A stretch of DNA of 64,000 bases from Acinetobacter sp. ANC 4862 (GTDB taxonomy: Bacteria; Pseudomonadota; Gammaproteobacteria; Pseudomonadales; Moraxellaceae): NCBI RefSeq assembly GCF_004336635.1, contig NZ_SJXH01000009.1, forward strand, positions 42,547-106,546, read 5' to 3'. The notes below the pieces were generated by a model, which saw only the letters and a program-made list of their open reading frames with translations, did no database searches and was not told the DNA's origin. Shown piece by piece: positions 56,871 to 64,000 of this stretch (position 1 is the stretch's first letter; the number at the start of each line of letters is the position of its first letter). Both the position numbers and the translations under genes were made by a program.

Positions 56871-57008
56871 AGAGCTCCTCCCTTTTTTAAAGGGCGGTTG
56901 GGAGGGATTATATCGTGACTAACATTTTACTATTTAGAATCCCCCTAAAATCCCCCTTTTGCAAAGGGGGACATTAAAGCTTCTTCCTTTAAAAAGGAGG
57001 GAGCTTTA
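56871..57008. repeat. Composite palindromic (REP-like) repeat
   Basis: The outer arms AGAGCTCCTCCC...AAAGGG and CCTTTAAAAAGGAGGGAGCTTT are inverted copies. Inside lie AATCCCCCTAAAATCCCCC and AAAGGGGGACATT, further half-palindromes of a kind common in Acinetobacter genomes. Together they can form a long cruciform or terminate both flanking genes. No coding potential. Confidence 0.8.
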
Positions 57009-57009
57009 A

Positions 57010-57816
57010 TTATTTCACCTTGGTTTTCCGAATCATTTTATACAGTGTGCTTGGAGATAAACGTGACACCCATACCCCCAATTTTTCTTTAGTACCGCCA
57101 ACTACAATATATTCTTCATCATTCAACAGAGACTTGACTACAGTTTTAGCGAATTCATCAGGCTGTAAACCATTTTCAATCGCTTCATCTTGATGGCCCT
57201 GTGGTTTGCCTTCGCCATTTAATGCATTGAATGACACATTGGTCTTAACAAAACCCGGGAAAATAACAGAAACACCGACCCCTTCGTCAGCCACTTCGGC
57301 ACGTAAGCTGTTTGCCCACATGTGAATCGCGGCTTTCGCTGCTGAATAGCTTGCACGGTATTGCGTACCCAATAAACCGGCCACACTGGAAACAAAGATA
57401 ATTCGACCTGTTTTTTGTTTTAAGAAAGTTGGCAAAACGGTTTTAGTCAGAAACACTTGTGAGAAGTAATCGACTTCCATGATGGCACGTTCAGTTTGCA
57501 TAGTCGTATCGGCAATTAAGGCACGCTGACTGAGTCCTGCATTATTGATTAGCCAGTCAATACGCCCTTTTTGATTCAATACTTGTTCATAAGCATGGCG
57601 AACTTGATTTTCATCCGTAATATCGGCACTAACACAAATATGTCGATCTGGGTTAACTAAACTTTGACGCACATTTTCCAGTTCATCCATACGACGAGCA
57701 GTGAGTACAATCTGTGCCCCTTGCAAGGCACACTCTTGTGCAAGCGCCTTACCCAAACCTGAAGATGCACCGGTAATCCATACCACCTTATTGTTCAAAC
57801 TGTCCTGCTTCGCCAT
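57010..57816 (-). CDS. SDR family oxidoreductase
   Basis: Short-chain dehydrogenase of 268 residues. Cofactor motif WITGASSGLGKALAQE (about 14-29), NNAGLS, catalytic serine in IIFVSSVAG and YSAAKAAIHMWANSL with the Tyr-x-x-x-Lys pair. The substrate is not predictable; similar enzymes act on keto-lipids. Same strand as and 45 bases after the unknown gene at 57862; may share a transcript. Its stop touches the REP-like element. Confidence 0.9.
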   Translation of the reverse strand: MAKQDSLNNKVVWITGASSGLGKALAQECALQGAQIVLTARRMDELENVRQSLVNPDRHICVSADITDENQVRHAYEQVLNQKGRIDWLINNAGLSQRALIADTTMQTERAIMEVDYFSQVFLTKTVLPTFLKQKTGRIIFVSSVAGLLGTQYRASYSAAKAAIHMWANSLRAEVADEGVGVSVIFPGFVKTNVSFNALNGEGKPQGHQDEAIENGLQPDEFAKTVVKSLLNDEEYIVVGGTKEKLGVWVSRLSPSTLYKMIRKTKVK

Positions 57817-57861
57817 GTTGCTGTTCCTATTTACACTTACAATTAATAATGCGTTGATCTG

Positions 57862-58527
57862 TTATTGATTTTTTTGCTCATGATTCAAAAACATCAAAAA
57901 ATGATCAAAATAACGAGGGGTCATTTGCGAATCATACTGTGTCCCCAGTTTTTCCAAACGCTTATAGCCCATCTGGGTGGTCAAATGAATCACGCCATTT
58001 AAAGTTTTATCCACCACTAAATTGAATTTCAACATGTTTTTAGGTTCGCGAACCAGACTGGTCACCCCTTGATCGACCAACTGGGTAAATGCTTTTAAGC
58101 CTGGCGAAACATAATGCGTATTTCCCTCTTTCATTTGCTCCACACATTCCAGCAATTCCACCACCAAGACATGATCGACACTATAAGAAATATAATTTTG
58201 TCCATTTTTCTCATAGGCCCTATCTTTCAGATAATTCACCATCGGAATTAAACGCTCATTGCCAAAGAATGAAACCGACCATGGCATATATTTACGTACA
58301 GTCTCTAAAATTTGTTTAACCATTTTTTCAGATTCTCGATCGCCAGAAGTCGATAAACGCGCAATTTCACCAAAAACCTGATCGACAATTTCACAGGAAA
58401 TATCTGCCAAAACTTCACCTAAAGGTTTGGCTAAACTTTGAGTTTCACCCTGATTCAATTGCTGATGAATCTGATGAAAACGCTGATGGGTTTCTCGGGT
58501 TAATTTTAAAGAAATGAAATAGCTCAT
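57862..58527 (-). CDS. Hypothetical protein upstream of SDR gene
   Basis: 221 residues, helical and charged, no signal peptide or membrane span. Central segment KYMPWSVSFFGNERLIPMVNYLKDRAY is notable. No recognised family. The ribosome site GGAGA lies before the ATG. Co-directional with the SDR gene; divergent from valS. Confidence 0.75.
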   Translation of the reverse strand: MSYFISLKLTRETHQRFHQIHQQLNQGETQSLAKPLGEVLADISCEIVDQVFGEIARLSTSGDRESEKMVKQILETVRKYMPWSVSFFGNERLIPMVNYLKDRAYEKNGQNYISYSVDHVLVVELLECVEQMKEGNTHYVSPGLKAFTQLVDQGVTSLVREPKNMLKFNLVVDKTLNGVIHLTTQMGYKRLEKLGTQYDSQMTPRYFDHFLMFLNHEQKNQ

Positions 58528-58712
58528 ACCGATAATCTCCTTTTTAGAATTGTTCTGCGACCATTCGTGCTGTTTTTATTCCACTCTTATCATAAGATCT
58601 TATTCAGTCTATGCCAATTGCATAAAGTTTGCATTTGGTGAAGCTGCCTCATTCCGTAATTTTTTTGCTACAATAGCCCTAATTTTTTATTCACTTTTGA
58701 TCTGTTCTGACT

Positions 58713-61604
58713 ATGACTGATTCTGCGCAAAATATTGCTACGACATACGATCCTACCGAGATCGAGAAAAAATGGTACAAGACCTGGGAAGAGAATGGCT
58801 ACTTTAAGCCGTCTCAAAAAGGCGACTCATTCTGTATCATGATTCCGCCACCAAACGTCACTGGTAACTTGCACATGGGTCATGGTTTTAACAATGCCAT
58901 TATGGATGCCTTGACGCGTTATAATCGTATGTCTGGTAAAAATACCTTATGGCAACCGGGGACTGACCATGCCGGTATTGCCACCCAGATGGTGGTTGAA
59001 CGTCAATTGGCAGCACAGGATATCAGCCGTCATGACTTGGGTCGTGAAAAGTTCATTGAAAAAGTCTGGGAATGGAAAGAACAGTCTGGCGGTAACATTA
59101 CCCGTCAAATTCGTCGCCTCGGTTCTTCTGTAGACTGGTCACGTGAACGCTTCACCATGGATGAAGGTTTATCTAACGCGGTTAAAGAAGTCTTTGTACG
59201 TTTGCATAAAGAAGGTTTGATTTACCGCGGTAAACGCCTGGTCAACTGGGATCCTAAACTGCAAACTGCCCTTTCTGACCTTGAAGTTGAATCAGTAGAA
59301 GAAAAAGGTTCACTTTGGCATTTCAAATATTTCTTTGAAGATAAAGACCTTCGCACCAAAGATGGCAAAGACTTCTTGGTTGTTGCGACAACACGTCCTG
59401 AAACTTTGCTTGGTGACTCGGCTGTTGCGGTTCATCCTGAAGATGAACGTTATGCACATCTTGTAGGCAAAAACATCGTTCTGCCAATTTCAGGTCGTTT
59501 GGTTCCTGTGGTTGCGGATGAATATGTTGAAAAAGATTTCGGTACAGGCTGTGTAAAAATCACCCCTGCACACGACTTCAATGACTATGAAGTGGGTAAA
59601 CGTTGTAACTTGCCAATCATCAACATCTTCAACAAAAATGCTGAAGTGTTGGCTGAATTTGAATACATTGCCAAAGCAGGTGAACAGATTTCTAAAACCA
59701 TTGCTGCGCCTGCAGACTACATTGGTTTAGAGCGTTTTGCTGCACGTAAAAAACTGGTTGAACAAGCTGAAGCTGAAGGCTGGTTAGATCAAATTCAACC
59801 ATACGACTTGAAAGCACCTCGCGGTGACCGTTCAGGCGTAATCGTTGAGCCATTATTGACTGACCAATGGTATGTGAAAATTGCACCGCTTGCGGAGCCT
59901 GCAATTAAAGCGGTGAAAGATGGCGACATCAAATTTGTACCTGAGCAATACAGCAACATGTACATGGCTTGGATGAACAACATTCAAGACTGGTGTATCT
60001 CACGTCAATTGTGGTGGGGTCACCGTATTCCAGCTTGGTACGATGTAGATGGCAACGTTTATGTGGGTCGTAACGAAGCGGAAGTGCGTGAAGAAAATGG
60101 CATTGCTGCAGATGTTCAATTAACACAAGATGAAGATGTATTGGACACCTGGTTCTCGTCTGGTCTTTGGACATTCTCAACTTTAGGATGGACTGGCGAC
60201 GCCAAGAAAGATGCGGAAAACTATTTCCTCAATACCTTCCATCCAACAGATGTATTGGTAACCGGTTTTGACATCATCTTCTTCTGGGTTGCCCGCATGA
60301 TCATGATGACCATGCACTTCATGAAAAATGAAGATGGCACACCGCAAGTTCCGTTTAAAACTGTGTATGTACATGGTTTGGTACGTGATGGCGAAGGTCA
60401 GAAAATGTCTAAATCTAAGGGTAACGTGCTTGATCCTTTAGACTTGATTGACGGTGTTGATCTTGAAACTTTGGTACAAAAACGTACCACCGGTTTGATG
60501 AACCCGAAACAGGCGGCGAAGATTGAAAAATCGACCCGTAAAGAATTCCCGGAAGGCATTCAGTCTTACGGTACAGATGCAGTTCGTTTCACCTTCTGTG
60601 CACTTGCAAATACTGGTCGTGACATCAAGTTCGACATGAAACGTGTTGAAGGCTACCGTAACTTCTGTAACAAAATCTGGAATGGTACACGTTTCGTTCT
60701 GATGAATGTTGAAGGTCAAACTGTGGGTCAAACTGCACGTCCTGATCTTTGGGAATTGCCTGAACAATGGATTGTGAGCCGTCTACAAAAAGCGGAACTT
60801 GCAGTTCAACAAGCATTTGCTACTTACCGTTTAGACTTGGCTGCTCAAGCGATTTACGAGTTCATCTGGAATGAATACTGTGACTGGTATGTCGAGCTGA
60901 CTAAGCCTGTTCTGAATGATGAAAATGTATCGGAAGAACGTAAAGCAGAAGTTCGTCGTGTTCTTCTTGCAGTGATGGAAGCATCTTTACGTCTTGCGCA
61001 TCCAATCATGCCGTATTTGACTGAAGAAATTTGGCAAACCCTTGCGCCGATGATTGGTTTGGGCGGCGAAACCATTATGACTGCGGCTTACCCTGTTGCA
61101 GATCAAGCGTTGATTAATGACCAAGCTGAAGCTGATATGCATTGGCTTCAAGGTTTGATTGGTGCGGTACGTAACATCCGTGGTGAAATGGGCTTAGGTA
61201 ATGCGCGTTTACTTCCAGTATTGATGCAAAACATCACTGATGCTGAAATTGCGCAAATTTCACGTATCGAACCATTGTTTAAAGCCTTGGCGAAAGTTGA
61301 AAGCATCACCTACTTGGCAGAGGGCGAACAACCACCATTGTCTTCATCATCTGTAGTCGGTCACGCCTCTGTATTTGTTCCAATGAAGGGTTTAATTGAC
61401 CCTAAAGCGGAATTGGGTCGTTTGCAAAAAGACTTTGATAAAGTTCAAAAGCAACATGACCAAATTGCAGGAAAACTTTCAAATGAAGGTTTTGTGGCAA
61501 AAGCACCTGCTGCGGTAGTTGAAGGCGAAAAAGTCAAATTGGCTGAATTTGCTGACCAGTTAGTGAAGATTAAAGCGAATATGGAACAGATTGCGGCGCT
61601 TTAA
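58713..61604 (+). CDS. valS: Valyl-tRNA synthetase
   Basis: Class I synthetase of 963 residues. HIGH motif in [17 protein letters not shown] (about 46-62) and KMSKS in [15 protein letters not shown] (about 570). An editing domain with [10 protein letters not shown](S) follows and a C-terminal coiled coil (from about 895) for tRNA contact. Complete. A TACAAT -10 box lies at 58669-58674, 39 bases before the ATG; no strong ribosome site is seen. Terminator after it. Confidence 0.98.
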   Translation: MTDSAQNIATTYDPTEIEKKWYKTWEENGYFKPSQKGDSFCIMIPPPNVTGNLHMGHGFNNAIMDALTRYNRMSGKNTLWQPGTDHAGIATQMVVERQLAAQDISRHDLGREKFIEKVWEWKEQSGGNITRQIRRLGSSVDWSRERFTMDEGLSNAVKEVFVRLHKEGLIYRGKRLVNWDPKLQTALSDLEVESVEEKGSLWHFKYFFEDKDLRTKDGKDFLVVATTRPETLLGDSAVAVHPEDERYAHLVGKNIVLPISGRLVPVVADEYVEKDFGTGCVKITPAHDFNDYEVGKRCNLPIINIFNKNAEVLAEFEYIAKAGEQISKTIAAPADYIGLERFAARKKLVEQAEAEGWLDQIQPYDLKAPRGDRSGVIVEPLLTDQWYVKIAPLAEPAIKAVKDGDIKFVPEQYSNMYMAWMNNIQDWCISRQLWWGHRIPAWYDVDGNVYVGRNEAEVREENGIAADVQLTQDEDVLDTWFSSGLWTFSTLGWTGDAKKDAENYFLNTFHPTDVLVTGFDIIFFWVARMIMMTMHFMKNEDGTPQVPFKTVYVHGLVRDGEGQKMSKSKGNVLDPLDLIDGVDLETLVQKRTTGLMNPKQAAKIEKSTRKEFPEGIQSYGTDAVRFTFCALANTGRDIKFDMKRVEGYRNFCNKIWNGTRFVLMNVEGQTVGQTARPDLWELPEQWIVSRLQKAELAVQQAFATYRLDLAAQAIYEFIWNEYCDWYVELTKPVLNDENVSEERKAEVRRVLLAVMEASLRLAHPIMPYLTEEIWQTLAPMIGLGGETIMTAAYPVADQALINDQAEADMHWLQGLIGAVRNIRGEMGLGNARLLPVLMQNITDAEIAQISRIEPLFKALAKVESITYLAEGEQPPLSSSSVVGHASVFVPMKGLIDPKAELGRLQKDFDKVQKQHDQIAGKLSNEGFVAKAPAAVVEGEKVKLAEFADQLVKIKANMEQIAAL

Positions 61605-61625
61605 TGCTGTAGTTTGATTCAAAAA

Positions 61626-61645
61626 ATCCCCTCAATTGAGGGGAT
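61626..61645. terminator. valS terminator, bidirectional
   Basis: Palindrome ATCCCCTC-AATT-GAGGGGAT flanked by A and T runs, between valS and the convergent orphan gene. Confidence 0.88.
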
Positions 61646-61652
61646 TTTTTAA

Positions 61653-62771
61653 TTAGTCATCTTCCCAATTAAAATCATCTTCGCCATCCCAATCTACATA
61701 CGATGAATGATTTAAATAGCGACTAAAAGTAAATTCATTTAAGTTTTCATAAAATTTAATCAAATTTTTCACTTCTTGATTAACTATATTTTCTTGTTCT
61801 AATGTTAGTTTTGATAAATTTACATCATGCCGACCACTTTCAGCAGCAAAAATATTACCCTGATCGTATATCGCTGTTGTTTTATAATTGCCTTTCGCTA
61901 AATCATAACCCAAATATTCAGCAAATTTCTGCCATTTCCATGCTTCAATTAACTCATCCTCAGTTAATTCTTTGATCTCCTCATAATTACCACAGTAGAC
62001 TATCCGATCAAATATTTCTCTTAGACATTCTTTATCACCGCGCTTTGCTAGTGCCAATTCAATATTTGGTGCATAGGTTGAATAAATATAGTGTCCTGTA
62101 TCTTCCTCAAAATAATGATTATTATTTTCAAATTGATAAAGTTGCAATTGAGCAGGAAAACTTCCCAATTCAGCAGCTTTTTTCAAATACATCATGTAAT
62201 TTTCTTTATATTCATCATTACGTTCTATTTCTTTAATGAAGTAATCTAAGCTTGGCTTCCAAGTTGGACTAATTTCTTTACCTTGCAAATATCTCTGGTA
62301 GAGATAATGCATATCAGTATTTCTTTCATCAAAATTATTTTCACAATCACTATAAAATTGTGCAATCAAATACGGATAGATAGAAAATTTCGAAAAATCT
62401 ATAAATGTTTTCTTTAGTCGTTCTAGAACATCATTTTGCAGTAAATCATCATCTAATGCTGCTCGAACAAGCTCACTGATTTTCTCATCCGTTAAATATA
62501 AAAGATGATAATCAGAAATATGCTTTTGAATAACTGGTGCTAAAGCAAATGAAATATTTAATTCTTGGCAACGCTTTTGAAATAGCTCGATATCTAATTG
62601 ATCATCTATTGAGTCTGTAAAAAGTGGATAAGAACTCAGCTTTAAACTATTAAATGTTTTAAAACCAAAAAGTGCTGAAATGATTTCATGTAGATGGGAG
62701 CGTTTTATCTCGATGCCATGTGTTTTAATAACATGGTGTAATTCAACAGCTAAAGTACTAATTGTAGACAT
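61653..62771 (-). CDS. Orphan Sel1-like protein with helical N-terminal domain
   Basis: 372 residues, more A+T-rich than the neighbouring genes. The first about 50 (LHHVIKTHGIEIKRSHLHEIISALFGFKTFNSLK) resemble a small helical domain found at the start of various accessory proteins (the one Pfam names Glyoxalase_8); tentative. Near residue 197 the segment MMYLKKAAELGSFPAQLQLYQF is one Sel1-like repeat. The C-terminus is very acidic (DWDGEDDFNWEDD). AAGGA precedes the ATG by six bases, so it is likely expressed. A regulator, antitoxin-like or scaffold role cannot be told from sequence. Confidence 0.7.
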   Translation of the reverse strand: MSTISTLAVELHHVIKTHGIEIKRSHLHEIISALFGFKTFNSLKLSSYPLFTDSIDDQLDIELFQKRCQELNISFALAPVIQKHISDYHLLYLTDEKISELVRAALDDDLLQNDVLERLKKTFIDFSKFSIYPYLIAQFYSDCENNFDERNTDMHYLYQRYLQGKEISPTWKPSLDYFIKEIERNDEYKENYMMYLKKAAELGSFPAQLQLYQFENNNHYFEEDTGHYIYSTYAPNIELALAKRGDKECLREIFDRIVYCGNYEEIKELTEDELIEAWKWQKFAEYLGYDLAKGNYKTTAIYDQGNIFAAESGRHDVNLSKLTLEQENIVNQEVKNLIKFYENLNEFTFSRYLNHSSYVDWDGEDDFNWEDD

Positions 62772-62964
62772 GTTTATCCTTAAGATTGTTTCTTAGAATC
62801 AAATTTCGACACACGTTTAAACTTTTTGAATCTAATAATGAAACAAAATAAAGAAAACATTAAAAGCGATAGTTATTCAATATAAAATTGATTTTTGTCT
62901 TTTTTTACTCGTGTGTAAGTAAGGTGGACACCTATGTTTAATAATAGCTGTCAAAATTTAAAAA
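62772..62964. other. A+T-rich spacer ending in loss of DUF559 similarity
   Basis: No gene. The sequence GGTGGACACC at 62923-62932 sits near where similarity to the DUF559 copy stops. It may mark an old rearrangement or insertion-element end; not proven. Confidence 0.3.
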
Positions 62965-63180
62965 TCAAGTTTTTATGATCCCTTGGGGGCTTTGCTCACT
63001 ATCTAACTCAATCACTAAACCAATTTCATAACAGTAAAAATCCACGATATAAGGTTGAATGACATGCTGACGTCGAAATTTCAGATTCATAAAACGTTTG
63101 GTGCGAAGCATTTGCCACATCAAATTTTCTGCATCAGTAGCAGTGTTACGCATAGATTTGGTGAATTCTAATAATTGGGT
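62965..63180 (-). pseudogene. Broken DUF559 nuclease-fold gene
   Basis: Minus-strand remnant of the gene at 63314-63694. Similarity runs from FDTQLLEFTKSMRNTATDAENLMW to VDFYCYEIGLVIELDS and then breaks off after the conserved ELD, losing the rest of the nuclease core and about 60 C-terminal residues. Upstream the frame ends in two stop codons directly before the similarity begins, and one extra or missing base would restore the N-K-N-R start, so the 5' end is frameshifted. Starting at the internal ATG (63153) would give only 62 residues. Confidence 0.75.
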
Positions 63181-63212
63181 ATCAAATTTCGATTCTTATT
63201 ATCCTTTTCTTT

Positions 63213-63332
63213 TCCCTCACCCTAGTCCTCTCCCATAGGGAGAGGAAGCATCCTTTTTGAATTTAATTATTGTTCGATACACAATGAAATTTTCCTCTCC
63301 TTCTAGGAGAGGGTTAGGGAGAGGTGCTTTTG
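63213..63332. repeat. Inverted pair of palindromic repeats between two DUF559 copies
   Basis: Left unit: perfect hairpin CCTCTCCC/GGGAGAGG at 63227-63245. Right unit: CCTCTCCT/AGGAGAGG at 63294-63312. The longer flanks (CCCTCACCCTAGTCCTCTCCC and its inverse AGGAGAGGGTTAGGGAGAGG) show the two units face each other, so the block could fold into a long cruciform. The stop codon of the intact DUF559 gene lies inside the right unit. Confidence 0.8.
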
Positions 63333-63694
63333 CTTTTAAGCTCAAAACACACATTCCATAAATCCTCCAACACCATATCCGTTTGCCCCAAAACCTCATG
63401 ATTCCAATACCGTACCACATTCAAATCTAATGCCTCTAAAAACTTGGTTCGCTCAGCATCGTATTCAATAACATCATCCACTCCATGCTGACTACCATCA
63501 AGCTCAATCACCAAACTAAGCTCATGACAGTAAAAATCCACAATATACGGCGTAATCACATGCTGATGACGGAATTTAAGATTCATAAAACGCTTGGCAC
63601 GTAAGATTTGCCACATGAGCTGTTCTGCATCTGTGGCGGTATGGCGCATGGATTTGGCGAATATTAAAAGTTGAGGATCGATCTTTTTGTTCAT
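63314..63694 (-). CDS. DUF559 domain protein (PD-(D/E)xK-like, Vsr-related)
   Basis: 126 residues of the DUF559 family, which shares the Vsr/restriction-endonuclease fold. ATDAEQLMWQILRAKRF, KFRHQHVITPYIVDFYCHEL and LVIELDGSQHGVDDV are intact: the aspartate in VDFYC and glutamate in IELDG are the likely metal ligands. The last residues (TSP) and stop come from the palindromic repeat. The ATG lacks a clear ribosome site. An intact copy beside a broken one. A nuclease role is inferred from fold only. Confidence 0.82.
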   Translation of the reverse strand: MNKKIDPQLLIFAKSMRHTATDAEQLMWQILRAKRFMNLKFRHQHVITPYIVDFYCHELSLVIELDGSQHGVDDVIEYDAERTKFLEALDLNVVRYWNHEVLGQTDMVLEDLWNVCFELKSKSTSP

Positions 63695-63739
63695 GAGTTT
63701 TTGTTTTTATTGTTTTCTTTAGATTAGCAGAATTTATAA

Positions 63740-63771
63740 CCTCTCCCTAGCCCTCTCCTAAAAAGAGAGGG
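63740..63771. repeat. Third palindromic repeat unit
   Basis: CCTCTCCCTAGCCCTCTCC with the hairpin CCCTCTC/GAGAGGG (63751-63771), same type and orientation as the unit at 63213. It lies upstream of the intact DUF559 gene and 26 bases from the transposase stop. Confidence 0.75.
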
Positions 63772-63797
63772 AACATCCACTGCTGTCCCACAATTTT

Positions 63798-64000
63798 TCA
63801 TAAAAGGAGGCTCAATTGAGCTTCCTTTTGTTTTATCGGTATTTTATCGGGCATGAATAAAGCTTTTAAGGTTTTTCTCTCAAACAGATTTACTTGGATC
63901 ATTCTTAGTAACCGTTGAACCGTCCAGCCTTCTTGTCCTAAATGCCGGGCAAAACTCACCAGTAAATAGGCAATCAGGGCAATCCAAATTTGCGTCTGAA
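63798..64000 (-). mobile_element. 3' end of an IS4-family-like transposase gene, cut by the window edge
   Basis: An open minus-strand frame enters from the window end and stops at 63798, encoding 66 residues: TQIWIALIAYLLVSFARHLG, then WTVQRLLRMIQVNLFER, ending QLSLLL. The TQIW-ALIAYLL plus N-L-F pattern is the usual C-terminus of IS4-type DDE transposases. A perfect 14-pair palindrome (AAAAGGAGGCTCAA and its complement, one G-U) lies at 63802-63829 inside the coding end. The insertion-element end should fall between 63772 and 63800. The catalytic part is outside the window. Confidence 0.78.

Noticed and set aside
63217..63420. 67-residue open frame antisense to the palindrome pair
   Set aside because: Made of repeat sequence and an alternative frame of the DUF559 gene.

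Overview
The window looks like a core-chromosome segment of an Acinetobacter species. DNA is A+T-rich, with frequent TTG/GTG starts. The adeIJK efflux operon sits directly behind a PAP2-type phosphatase gene. An ABZJ_00895-type membrane protein is present, and sdhCDAB and gltA are divergent. I could not run searches, so assignments rest on motifs, length, gene order and recognised protein sequence.

Layout: 1-6300 is TCA cycle (sdhCDAB on the minus strand, gltA on plus, with a 1-kb A+T-rich divergent control region). 6300-11100 holds an HExxH protein, nadE with an overlapping gene of unknown function, two identical elongator tRNA-Met genes around a small lipoprotein gene, and the RNase P RNA. 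11100-16100 carries a YfhL ferredoxin, coaD, smpB, a flavodoxin-like reductase, pgeF, rluD and bamD. 16285-25745 runs through dnaG, hemA and then a long plus-strand cluster: TPR protein, lolB, ispE, four tRNA-Gln genes, prs, rplY, pth, panD. 25880-30300 has an FMN riboswitch with ribB, a DUF1289 protein, trhO and a group of small membrane proteins. 30300-38100 has YgfB-type and PA3496-type small proteins, rpoD, a DUF493 protein, lipB, an SCP2 protein, an iron-dependent alcohol dehydrogenase and a PuuP-like permease. 38100-49200 has trmL, cysG, serS, a DUF3298-like lipoprotein, a carotenoid oxygenase, lolA, rpmA/rplU, ispB and a large membrane protein of the PF10136 family. 49366-55965 is the PAP2 gene plus adeIJK. 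56030-61650 has two tandem YbjQ proteins, a composite palindromic repeat, an SDR enzyme, an unknown protein and valS.

The last 2.4 kb (61650-64000) is different: more A+T-rich and accessory in character. It has an orphan Sel1-like protein, an intact and a broken copy of a DUF559 nuclease-fold gene embedded in palindromic repeats, and the 3' end of an IS4-like transposase that runs off the window.

Functional links: SDH and citrate synthase share one control region. LolA (44.2 kb), LolB (21.3 kb) and BamD (15 kb) build the outer membrane. IspE and IspB supply the isoprenoid route to ubiquinone, which SDH reduces. RibB makes precursors for the FMN/FAD used by SdhA. No clearly new multi-gene system is evident in the core part. 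The best candidates for follow-up are the DUF559/palindrome array, the mislabelled PF10136 membrane family next to ispB, the two-hairpin sdh leader, and the gene overlapping nadE.
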